NCBI GenBank assembly: GCA_030671095.1
Contig: DAOVAK010000024.1
Span: 1-13,325 of the forward strand
DNA length: 13,325 nt
From: Deltaproteobacteria bacterium
GTDB taxonomy: Bacteria > Desulfobacterota > DSM-4660 > Desulfatiglandales > HGW-15
Direction: 5' to 3'
The position numbers and the translations under genes are program-made. The notes under the pieces are model-generated. The model was not told where the DNA came from. It searched no databases and saw only the letters and a program-made list of their open reading frames with translations. Below, one piece after another: positions 1 through 6,305 of this stretch. Every line of letters starts with the position of its first letter. The stretch's first letter is position 1.

Positions 1-156
1 AAGAGACAAAACATTGTAATACTTTAGGCATTTGAAAAGCCCCTGGGCTAACCGGCATTCTCTGGAGGGGCCAAAAAATTTGCGCACTGCCCTTAAGTAT
101 GGCGCACAAAGCGGGATATCTCTGATGGCCATGTTCTGTCAGCATTGAACTTGGCC
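1..156. other. Intergenic leader with weak palindromes, no gene seen
   Basis: No open reading frame here resembles a known protein. Two imperfect inverted repeats are visible: GCCCCT near 40-45 facing AGGGGC near 74-79, and TTTGCGC near 78-84 facing GCGCACAAA near 102-110, which pairs only with a 2-nt bulge. They could belong to a promoter region or to another structured transcript upstream of the RNA proposed at 157-304. I found no convincing -35/-10 pair. The left edge of the window may also cut off a larger feature. Confidence 0.3.
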
Positions 157-304
157 TAGCCTCTATTTGGACGGCCTGTGTGCGCAGGCGTCATGGCAAG
201 GGAGGTCCAGGGGGGAACCCTGTGTAGAAGGCAGGGTTTTTGGCCGCTCCAGAGAACCCCGCTCAGCCCACCAAGAGTTCTTGCACGGCTGTTTCAAAGG
301 GCTA
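157..304 (+). ncRNA. ssrS: Putative 6S-like structured RNA
   Basis: Folded by hand, this stretch has the layout of a 6S RNA, the RNA that mimics an open promoter and binds housekeeping RNA polymerase. The closing stem pairs TAGCC (157-161) with GGCTA (300-304), TTTG (166-169) with CAAA (295-298), and ACGGCC (171-176) with GGCTGT (287-292), about 15 bp. The apical stem pairs GGAG (201-204) with CTCC (247-250) and AACCCTG (216-222) with CAGGGTT (232-238), around a 9-nt loop. Between them is a large bubble whose 3' side carries the small hairpin CAAGA-GT-TCTTG (271-282), preceded by CCCACC, as in gammaproteobacterial 6S. No protein fits. The family call is inference; primary sequence identity to a known 6S was not tested. 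The minus strand folds too, so the strand is provisional. Confidence 0.42.
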
Positions 305-314
305 AAATGTTACC

Positions 315-338
315 ATTTATCAATGTTCAATGATAAAT
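315..338. terminator. Hairpin just past the mogA stop, possible bidirectional terminator
   Basis: A perfect 8-bp inverted repeat, ATTTATCA (315-322) and TGATAAAT (331-338), with an 8-nt loop. It starts 5 nt downstream of the stop codon of the minus-strand mogA gene, where a terminator is expected, and also lies 10 nt past the proposed plus-strand structured RNA. The stem is AT-rich and no clean T tract follows on either strand, so intrinsic termination would be weak. Confidence 0.3.
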
Positions 339-342
339 GCTC

Positions 343-840
343 TTATGTGGCACATTCGGAGGTGTCGCCTCCCAGCTTTGAGAGGGCATGTTTCAAGGCG
401 GGTAAAACGACTGAGAGGTTGTCCTTCACCCCTCCGGGACTCCCGGGGAGATTAATGATCAAACAGGATCCACGGACACCCACCATGGCACGAGATATCA
501 TGGCATGGGGCGTTGTTTTCAGGCTCTCGGCCCGCATGGCTTCAGCCATGCCTGGGACCTCATAATCAATGGCTCTCTCCATCGCCTGAGGTGTCACATC
601 AGTAGGGCTAAGCCCGGTGCCTCCTGAAGTGATGATTAAAGAGAGTCCCAGATTGTCCACCCATTCCATAAGAGTGTCCACAATCTGCTGACCATCATCA
701 GGAACGATCCCTTTCTTGATGATAGGGAATCCCTCTTCCTCTAACATCCGGGCGGCAAGCTCTCCACTCTCGTCCTCTCTCCTCCCCTGAGAGCCTTTGG
801 TGCTGATGGTTAAGACGCCGACCCTAAATGCTTCTTCCAT
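343..840 (-). CDS. mogA: Molybdenum cofactor protein, MogA/MoaB family (molybdopterin adenylyltransferase)
   Basis: A cytosolic protein of 165 residues, the usual length for single-domain MogA/MoaB proteins, which adenylylate molybdopterin before molybdate insertion. The molybdopterin-binding fold is recognisable from an N-terminal TISTKG strand-loop (about 11-16), the PDDG motif (47-50), SGGTGLSPTDVTP (72-84) with the GGTG loop and a conserved Asp at 81, and LPGSP (131-135) near the C terminus. Sequence alone does not separate MogA from MoaB activity. The ATG at 840 lies 10 nt past the stop of the EF-G gene upstream on the same strand, with AGGG at a usable distance, so the two are probably co-transcribed. 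That link is not an obvious functional one. A hairpin at 315-338 follows the stop. Confidence 0.88.
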   Translation of the reverse strand: MEEAFRVGVLTISTKGSQGRREDESGELAARMLEEEGFPIIKKGIVPDDGQQIVDTLMEWVDNLGLSLIITSGGTGLSPTDVTPQAMERAIDYEVPGMAEAMRAESLKTTPHAMISRAMVGVRGSCLIINLPGSPGGVKDNLSVVLPALKHALSKLGGDTSECAT

Positions 841-850
841 ATAGTATGCC

Positions 851-2929
851 CTATGCTGTCTTCCTGGCTGCGCTGACCACCTTCTCTGCTAACTGGGCTG
901 GAACCTCCTCATAATGGGAATGTTCCATTTGGAAAGTCCCGCGCCCGCCAGTAATGGAGTTCAAGTCAAGGGCATATTTAAGGACCTCGGCCATGGGGAC
1001 CTTTGCCTTGATGACCTGATACCTCCCCTGGGTATCCATTCCCATAACCCGACCTCGCCGGCCGTTAAGATCTCCCATCACATCCCCCATGACCTCTTCG
1101 GGCACAGTAATCTCCATTTTCATGATGGGCTCAAGCAGAATAGGGTTCGCATCCTGTAGCGCCTTTTTGAAGCACATGCTGGCAGCTATCTTGAAGGCCA
1201 TTTCCGAAGAATCCACATCGTGTGATTTGCCATCATAAAAACGGACCTTCAAGTCAACCACGGGGTAGCCTGCAAGAATCCCGCTCTTAATAGCGTCGTG
1301 TAGTCCTTTTTCCACAGCGGGTACAAAACTTCGAGGGACATTCATTCCTGTGAGGGCCTCATCAAACTCAAAACCCTCCCCCTTTTCCAGTGGTGACACA
1401 TCGAAATGGACCTCAGCAAACTGGCCGCGGCCTCCAGTCTGCTTTTTGTGCCGATAAATGACCTTATTTACAGCTTTTTTGATGGTCTCTTGGTAAGGGA
1501 CCTTCACAGGCTTCAAGTTGGCTTCCACCCCAAATTTCCGTTTTAGCTTCTCGCAGGTTGCCTCTAGATGTATTTGTCCTGTCCCTGAAAGGACGATTTC
1601 AGATGTTGCCTGATCCCTTTCCAGTCTCAGGGTGGGATCCTCTTCAAGAAGTCTAGCAAGGGAGCTGAAGACCTTATCTTCACTCCCTTTTACTTTTGCC
1701 TCAACAGCATAGGAGAGGGCCGGTGGAAGCGGCTCAGTGGGCGTGTAAATGATGGGATCGTTTTCCCGACACAGCGTATTCCCTGTCTGCGTCACTTTTA
1801 ACTTGGGAATGGCAACGATATCCCCGGCAATGGCCATTTCCGTGGGCTGTTGCTTTTTGCCCTCTAAAAGAAAGATCTGCCCAAATTTCTCTTTGCTTTT
1901 CTTATTGGCGTTATAAACACTTGATTCAGCATTCAGAGTGCCGGACAACACCCTCAGTAGGCTCAGCCTGCCTGCAAAGGGATCTGCTACTGTTTTGAAG
2001 ACAAGGGAAGAGAAGGGGGCGTCTGGATCCGGACTTCTTTGGATATCCTCTTCTCCGACCAGGGGGACACCCTGAAAAGGTCCCCTCTCGACAGGGGCGG
2101 GGACCCCTTGAACGATGAGATCCATTAACTGGGGGACGCCCATATTCAGGGTTGCCGACCCACAAATGATGGGCACCAGCAGCCCTGACTTAATGGCCTG
2201 GACGAAAGTCTCCTCTATCTCCTGGGCGGAGAGTTCTTCTCCTTCCAAGTACTTTTCCATCAATTCGTCATTGGCCTCTACGATGTTTTCTATTAACTTT
2301 TCTCGCCATTCTTCTGTCGTCTCCAACATATCTTCAGGGACATCTGATTGTTGGAATTTACCACTGCCATCTTTATTGTACGTATAGGCTTTCATCTTGA
2401 TGAGATCCACCAAACCCTGGAACTTATCCTCTGAACCTATGGGCAAAAAGACTGGCGAAGCTTTGACATTGAAGGCTTTGGTGATTTCATCCACCACTCC
2501 GAAATAATTAGCTCGCTCCCTGTCCATTTTGTTAACAAAAATGATCCTTGGAAGGTTTTGTTCATCCGCAAAGGCCCAGACCTTTTCTGTCCCTATCTTG
2601 ACGCCCGCCGTTGCATCAATAACAATGACTACCCCGTCGGCAGCTTGCAGTGCGAAGCGGGTATCGGAAAGAAAATTGTCATCCCCCGGCGTATCAATCA
2701 GGTTGATATAGGACTTTTTCCAATCGCAATGATGAAAAGATGTGCTAATGGTTATTCTTCTTTTCACTTCCTCCGGTTCAAAATCCAAATTAGACGTGCC
2801 ATCATCCACGCTGCCAAGTCTCTTCGTAGCCTTTCCGTTCAGAAGCATGGCCTCGCCAAGGGACGTTTTGCCCGAACCCACATGGGCCACGAAGGCAACG
2901 TTTCGCAGTTGCTCACTGTTTCTTTTCAT
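851..2929 (-). CDS. fusA: Elongation factor G paralogue (EF-G II type), divergent G3 motif
   Basis: A 692-residue translational GTPase with full EF-G layout, expected to act on the ribosome in translocation or recycling. Visible motifs are the P-loop AHVGSGKT (15-22), switch I ending RRIT (57-60), G3 DTPGDDNF (79-86), G4 NKMD (133-136), GSATLNMGV for the G5 region, GGRGQFAEV in domain IV, and GGRGTFQMEHSHYEEVP near the C terminus in domain V. Canonical EF-G has AHIDAGKT and DTPGHVDF. Here the GTPase-activating histidine is Asp83, so this is probably the second EF-G type, not the main fusA product. It also lies outside the rpsL-rpsG-fusA-tuf context of the main gene. The ATG at 2929 is preceded by AAGGAA, 6 nt away. 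A 12-bp palindrome sits in its leader, and mogA follows 10 nt downstream. Confidence 0.92.
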   Translation of the reverse strand: MKRNSEQLRNVAFVAHVGSGKTSLGEAMLLNGKATKRLGSVDDGTSNLDFEPEEVKRRITISTSFHHCDWKKSYINLIDTPGDDNFLSDTRFALQAADGVVIVIDATAGVKIGTEKVWAFADEQNLPRIIFVNKMDRERANYFGVVDEITKAFNVKASPVFLPIGSEDKFQGLVDLIKMKAYTYNKDGSGKFQQSDVPEDMLETTEEWREKLIENIVEANDELMEKYLEGEELSAQEIEETFVQAIKSGLLVPIICGSATLNMGVPQLMDLIVQGVPAPVERGPFQGVPLVGEEDIQRSPDPDAPFSSLVFKTVADPFAGRLSLLRVLSGTLNAESSVYNANKKSKEKFGQIFLLEGKKQQPTEMAIAGDIVAIPKLKVTQTGNTLCRENDPIIYTPTEPLPPALSYAVEAKVKGSEDKVFSSLARLLEEDPTLRLERDQATSEIVLSGTGQIHLEATCEKLKRKFGVEANLKPVKVPYQETIKKAVNKVIYRHKKQTGGRGQFAEVHFDVSPLEKGEGFEFDEALTGMNVPRSFVPAVEKGLHDAIKSGILAGYPVVDLKVRFYDGKSHDVDSSEMAFKIAASMCFKKALQDANPILLEPIMKMEITVPEEVMGDVMGDLNGRRGRVMGMDTQGRYQVIKAKVPMAEVLKYALDLNSITGGRGTFQMEHSHYEEVPAQLAEKVVSAARKTA

Positions 2930-2950
2930 ATCAAATTCCTTTCCGCACGC

Positions 2951-2988
2951 ATTTTCCCCACAGCGTATTCTAAGGGTGTGGGGAAAAT
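2951..2988 (-). promoter_or_regulatory. Perfect 12-bp inverted repeat in the EF-G gene leader
   Basis: ATTTTCCCCACA (2951-2962) and TGTGGGGAAAAT (2977-2988) are exact reverse complements with a 14-nt loop. On the minus strand the hairpin ends 9 nt before the ribosome binding site (2936-2941) and 21 nt before the start codon of the EF-G gene. It could be an mRNA hairpin that tunes translation, a binding site for a dimeric regulator, or a solitary REP-like palindrome. No T tract follows it on the minus strand, so it is not a good terminator. Confidence 0.5.
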
Positions 2989-3189
2989 TTGATCAAGATT
3001 TCCAAAACGGACAAAACGGATTACCAGCCGAGTCGTTTGCGACTTACGCCTGATGTCTCATAGGACCTGAGATGAAATCGGCTAACCCCGATAAAATACC
3101 GGATTTTACGAAAGAGATGATTCCCAAAAACCTAAAAACTACATTAACAGCGAAAACAAAGTCAAGCTCAGAATACGAACCGTGATTTT
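2989..3189. other. Divergent spacer with cloverleaf-like palindromes
   Basis: No protein gene is evident. AGCCGA (3026-3031) pairs with TCGGCT (3078-3083). Within it lie AGTCG (3031-3035)/CGACT (3040-3044) and TCTCA (3056-3060)/TGAGA (3068-3072), so the stretch can draw as a three-way junction. A further hairpin, TAAAAT (3092-3097)/ATTTTA (3103-3108), follows, and CAAAACGGA repeats twice at about 3003-3020. The stems are short and may be chance. The region should hold the EF-G gene promoter on the minus strand, but I could not pick one with confidence. Confidence 0.3.
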
Positions 3190-3218
3190 TTGATTGCCAA
3201 TTGTCGGGAATATGTTAT
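3190..3218 (+). promoter_or_regulatory. Candidate sigma-70 promoter upstream of xerC
   Basis: TTGATT (3190-3195) and TGTTAT (3213-3218) are separated by 17 nt, each matching four of six consensus positions. It is the best-spaced pair seen in the plus-strand part of the divergent spacer and would give a leader of about 110 nt containing two hairpins before xerC. The surrounding DNA is AT-rich, so such matches are cheap. This is a guess at the promoter of the xerC-hslVU unit. Confidence 0.3.
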
Positions 3219-3269
3219 GTTATTGATTTTTCCGTAATAACTTGAATGTATAGGAATTTCCTTTTTTGA

Positions 3270-3313
3270 GTCCCGCCAGCGGGACGTCGTATAAAATCGC
3301 GAAGCGATTTTAT
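3270..3313. repeat. Tandem pair of perfect hairpins immediately before xerC
   Basis: Two adjacent palindromes. The first is GTCCCGC (3270-3276) facing GCGGGAC (3279-3285) across a 2-nt loop. The second is ATAAAATCGC (3291-3300) facing GCGATTTTAT (3304-3313) across a GAA triloop. The pair resembles REP-type extragenic palindromes. It ends about 20 nt before the xerC ATG, within the probable 5' untranslated region, and no Shine-Dalgarno sequence is seen between it and the start. Confidence 0.6.
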
Positions 3314-3333
3314 TACCTGATGCCTTGGATGAA

Positions 3334-4257
3334 ATGCGGCTTGCTAAGCTCATAGATTCTTTTATTGATTATTTGAGATCGCAGAAAGGCTATTCGCATC
3401 ACACGGTCAAGAACTATCAGGTTGATCTGGATCATTTTCTAAAGTTTCTGGCTAACAGGGAGAAGTCAACAGGGAAAAAAGAGATTGCCCCAGAGTTGGA
3501 ATCTATCGATTTCCTGGTGATCAGGGAATATTTAGGAAGGCTGTACAGCCGGTACAAACGCACCACGATTGCTCGGAAACTTTCAGCTATCCGGTCCTTT
3601 TTCTACTTCCTTGAGAGGAAAGGTTTGGTTCAGAGCAATCCTGCGGCCGACATCTCGAGTCCCAAGCAAGGGAAGTATATCCCCACCCATCTTCCCGTCG
3701 ATGAGATGTTCAGGCTTCTCGAAGGACCTGACAGGGCGAAACCCCTTGGTTTGCGGGACTTGGCCATACTGGAGGTGCTTTATTCATGTGGTATCCGAGT
3801 AAGTGAACTGTCAGGTCTCAATCCATCGAGCATTGATTTCGATCAGCGCTTGGTCAAGGTGGTGGGGAAAGGGAACAAAGAGAGAATCGTCCCTATTGGA
3901 AGGAAGGCATTAAGGGCGATCAAAGATTATGTTGAAGCAACACTCCCGCTCAGGAAAAAGGCCCAGGTAGATTCTCAAGATGCACCTCTTTTTATGAACT
4001 TTCGGGGGGGGCGGCTGACCACCCGGAGCATCGGGAGGGTTGTGAAGAAATATGCGAGCCAATGTGGTCTCATGACTGAGATCACCCCTCATTCCTTGAG
4101 GCATACCTTTGCCACCCATCTCCTAGACGGAGGTGCAGATCTTCGGTCGGTTCAGGAACTTCTGGGGCATGCGAGTCTCTCCACTACCCAGAAATACACC
4201 CATGTGAGCCTCGAAAAGCTGATGGAGGTTTATGATAAGGCCCATCCGAGGAGCTAA
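3334..4257 (+). CDS. xerC: Tyrosine recombinase XerC
   Basis: A DNA strand-exchange enzyme that, with a XerD-like partner, resolves chromosome dimers at dif. At 307 residues it matches the usual length. An N-terminal core-binding (SAM-like) domain spans about 1-90 (DSFIDYLRSQKG onward) and a catalytic domain follows. All catalytic residues are visible: Arg155 in CGIRVSEL, Lys179 in VGKGNKER, His253 and Arg256 in HSLRHTF, His279 in LGHAS, and the nucleophile Tyr288 in QKYTHVS. I chose ATG 3334 over an in-frame TTG at 3325 because it has GGA just upstream, though neither has a good ribosome site. It lies upstream of hslV and hslU, the order also found for codV-clpQ-clpY in Bacillus. Deltaproteobacterial homologues may be named XerC or XerD, so the letter is less certain than the family. 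Confidence 0.93.
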   Translation: MRLAKLIDSFIDYLRSQKGYSHHTVKNYQVDLDHFLKFLANREKSTGKKEIAPELESIDFLVIREYLGRLYSRYKRTTIARKLSAIRSFFYFLERKGLVQSNPAADISSPKQGKYIPTHLPVDEMFRLLEGPDRAKPLGLRDLAILEVLYSCGIRVSELSGLNPSSIDFDQRLVKVVGKGNKERIVPIGRKALRAIKDYVEATLPLRKKAQVDSQDAPLFMNFRGGRLTTRSIGRVVKKYASQCGLMTEITPHSLRHTFATHLLDGGADLRSVQELLGHASLSTTQKYTHVSLEKLMEVYDKAHPRS

Positions 4258-4259
4258 GA

Positions 4260-4287
4260 AGTAAGCAGTAGGCAGTAAGGAGTAAGG
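4260..4287. repeat. Heptanucleotide tandem repeat, AGTAAGG type, four units
   Basis: Four consecutive 7-nt units (AGTAAGC, AGTAGGC, AGTAAGG, AGTAAGG) begin 2 nt after the xerC stop codon. The last units create AAGGAG-like purine runs upstream of hslV, though the spacing of about 16 nt to its ATG is long; AGGGG at 4291-4295 is better placed. This is one of several degenerate heptad arrays in the spacers of this window. Confidence 0.75.
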
Positions 4288-4305
4288 AGAAGGGGATTTC
4301 ATAGG

Positions 4306-4863
4306 ATGAAAAATTCCAAGAAAACTATTAAAGCGACTACCATTCTTGCGGTTCGGAAGGATGGAAGGGCCGTCATGGCCGGAGATGGCCAGGTGAGCAT
4401 TGGCGAGACCATTATGAAACACAAGGCCAACAAGTTGAGGTTCATGTACAAAGACCGGGTCTTGGTCGGTTTTGCTGGCACCGCGGCAGACGCCTTCAAC
4501 CTTTTCGAGAGGCTGGAGACGAAGCTTGAGAAGTTCAACGGAAACCTGACCCGGGCCGCCGTTGAGCTTGCCAAGGACTGGCGTACGGATAAGATCCTAA
4601 GGAGACTGGAGGCCCTGCTCCTTGCCATGGATAATGAGCATACCCTCATCATCTCGGGCACCGGAGATGTTATTGAGCCTGATGAATCTGTGGCCGCCAT
4701 AGGTTCTGGAGGGCCTTATGCCCAAGCAGCAGCTCGAGCCCTGACGGCGCATTCTGATCTGGACGTCCCATCCATTGCTCGGGAAGCCATGAAAATAACG
4801 GCTTCAATCTGTCTCTATACCAATGAGCAGATCGTCGTCTACGAGATTGGACAAAAGGAATAG
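4306..4863 (+). CDS. hslV: ATP-dependent protease subunit HslV (ClpQ)
   Basis: The peptidase half of the HslUV protease, a proteasome-like double-hexamer ring in the cytosol that degrades unfolded proteins fed by HslU. The 185-residue precursor begins with a propeptide of about 10 residues. Maturation should expose Thr11 (in [11 protein letters not shown]) as the N-terminal nucleophile. In mature numbering the expected Asp17 (in AGDGQ) and Lys33 (in KHKANK) are in place, as are [12 protein letters not shown] and [16 protein letters not shown]. The long propeptide is a normal variant; E. coli carries only Met. The start codon lies 10 nt after AGGGG. hslU begins 2 nt after the stop, so the two subunits are co-translated at linked levels. 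Confidence 0.97.
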   Translation: MKNSKKTIKATTILAVRKDGRAVMAGDGQVSIGETIMKHKANKLRFMYKDRVLVGFAGTAADAFNLFERLETKLEKFNGNLTRAAVELAKDWRTDKILRRLEALLLAMDNEHTLIISGTGDVIEPDESVAAIGSGGPYAQAAARALTAHSDLDVPSIAREAMKITASICLYTNEQIVVYEIGQKE

Positions 4864-4865
4864 AA

Positions 4866-6272
4866 ATGGAACTTGATCAAATAGACAATCGACATTCCAT
4901 GAAGATGTTAACACCAAGAGAAATTGTCTCTGAGCTTGACAAATACATCATTGGGCAGGATCAGGCCAAGCGGTCCGTGGCCATTGCCCTGAGAAATAGG
5001 TGGCGCAGGCAGCAAGTGCCACCGGAACTCAAGGATGAAATTGCTCCCAAAAACATCATTATGATTGGTCCAACGGGCGTTGGGAAGACGGAGATCTCAA
5101 GGCGTCTGGCACGGCTTGCCAAATCCCCTTTTCTCAAGGTGGAGGCCACTAAGTTTACCGAAGTGGGATATGTGGGTCGCGATGTGGAATCCATGATCAG
5201 AGATCTGACAGAGCTGGCTGCGAACATGGCCAAAAAAGAGGAGCAAGAGAATGTCAAGGCAAAGGCCCGCGAACTGGCCGAGGAGAGGCTTCTTGACATC
5301 CTCCTTCCCAAGAAAAAGGATGAGATTCGTGAGGAAGAGGGAGGGGATAAAGAAAAGGTCCTTGAAGTGGTGAAAGTGGATAGGCCCGAAGGCCATTCAA
5401 CCCGTGAGAAATTGAGACGGATGTTGAGAGATGGGAAACTGGATGCCCGCTACGTGGAACTGGAGACCGACAACAAAAATGTTCCCATGGTTGAAATCTT
5501 TTCCAGTGCGGGTTTGGAAGAGATGGAATTCAATGTCAAAGAGGTTTTCGGGAATCTCTTTCCTGCGAAGAAGAAAAAGAGACGGATGAAGATTCCAGAA
5601 GCGATAGAGATTCTCTTCCAGGAAGAATCCCAGCGTCTTATCGATATGGATAAGGTCATAGAAGAGGCGATCCGGATGACAGAGCAAAACGGGATCATCT
5701 TCCTCGATGAGTTGGACAAAATTGCGGGTTCAGAGTCCCGGTATGGCCCGGATGTATCTCGAGAAGGTGTGCAGAGAGATCTTCTTCCCATTGTGGAGGG
5801 TTCCACGGTCATTACCAAGTACGGTATGGTAAAAACCGATCACATCCTCTTTATTGCTGCAGGGGCCTTTAATGCGAGCAAGCCGTCAGACCTTTTGCCG
5901 GAGCTCCAGGGCCGGTTTCCCATCAGGGTGGAACTTGGATCCCTATCTCGGGAAGATTTTATTCGAATTCTAACGGAGCCCAAAAACGCCCTGATCACGC
6001 AATACGAAGCACTCCTTGAGACGGAAGAGATCGATCTTGAATTTAAAGAATCAGCCATTCAGGAGATTGCCTCCATAGCCAGTAAGGTTAACGAACGTAT
6101 GGAAAACATAGGTGCACGGAGGCTACATACGGTCATGGAGAAACTCCTGGACGAGGTATCCTTTGATGCCCCGGATATGGCCACAAAAGAGGTCATTATT
6201 GACAAGAAATATGTGGCCGAAAAGCTGAGGGATATTCTAGAGGACGAAAACTTGAGCAGATACATTCTTTAA
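4866..6272 (+). CDS. hslU: ATP-dependent protease ATPase subunit HslU (ClpY)
   Basis: The AAA+ unfoldase that caps HslV, threads substrates into it and activates it. Its 468 residues are near the usual 440-470. An N-terminal [16 protein letters not shown] segment leads to Walker A GPTGVGKT (68-75). The substrate-gripping pore loop GYVG (101-104) follows, then a charged intermediate (I) domain from about 110 to 240, Walker B with IIFLDELDK, and the GRFPIRVEL region of the second half. The C terminus ends SRYIL, the tail that inserts between HslV subunits in the E. coli structure. AAGGAA sits 5 nt before ATG 4866; in-frame Met codons 12 and 14 codons in would match the shorter E. coli start. 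The TAA stop overlaps the first ATG of the heptad array leading into argB. Confidence 0.97.
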   Translation: MELDQIDNRHSMKMLTPREIVSELDKYIIGQDQAKRSVAIALRNRWRRQQVPPELKDEIAPKNIIMIGPTGVGKTEISRRLARLAKSPFLKVEATKFTEVGYVGRDVESMIRDLTELAANMAKKEEQENVKAKARELAEERLLDILLPKKKDEIREEEGGDKEKVLEVVKVDRPEGHSTREKLRRMLRDGKLDARYVELETDNKNVPMVEIFSSAGLEEMEFNVKEVFGNLFPAKKKKRRMKIPEAIEILFQEESQRLIDMDKVIEEAIRMTEQNGIIFLDELDKIAGSESRYGPDVSREGVQRDLLPIVEGSTVITKYGMVKTDHILFIAAGAFNASKPSDLLPELQGRFPIRVELGSLSREDFIRILTEPKNALITQYEALLETEEIDLEFKESAIQEIASIASKVNERMENIGARRLHTVMEKLLDEVSFDAPDMATKEVIIDKKYVAEKLRDILEDENLSRYIL

Positions 6273-6305
6273 TGACAAATGACTAGTGACAAATGACGGA
6301 TGACC
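6271..6305 (+). repeat. AATGACN heptad array containing the argB start codon
   Basis: Five consecutive 7-nt units: AATGACA, AATGACT, AGTGACA, AATGACG, GATGACC. The array begins inside the hslU stop codon and runs into argB. Because 7 is not a multiple of 3, each unit puts an ATG or GTG in a new frame. The starts at 6272, 6279 and 6286 give peptides of only 4-5 codons that close at TAG or TGA, while ATG 6293 opens argB. No Shine-Dalgarno sequence precedes argB, so reinitiation by ribosomes leaving hslU is plausible but inferred. Confidence 0.75.

Noticed and set aside
1..342. SRP RNA, tmRNA or RNase P RNA as explanations for the structured left edge
   Set aside because: I could not find the conserved core sequences of any of these; only the 6S layout fitted.
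167..565. 132-codon plus-strand reading frame overlapping mogA
   Set aside because: It lies antisense to the C-terminal half of a clear mogA gene and over the structured RNA, with no recognisable motif or ribosome site.
2558..3053. Plus-strand frames opposite the EF-G N terminus and leader
   Set aside because: They are shadows of the EF-G gene on the other strand; the G1-G4 motifs fix the coding strand as minus.
3190..3260. Second promoter-like pair (TTGATT at 3223, TGTATA at 3247)
   Set aside because: Spacing is 18 nt and the -10 match is poor; in AT-rich DNA this is not better than chance.
3168..3353. 61-codon minus-strand frame in the divergent spacer
   Set aside because: It runs through the two perfect hairpins before xerC and into xerC itself, with low-complexity composition and no family resemblance.
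3334..4257. XerC gene considered as an integrase of a mobile island
   Set aside because: Length, motifs and its position before hslVU fit a housekeeping Xer protein; no tRNA, attachment repeat or phage gene is nearby.
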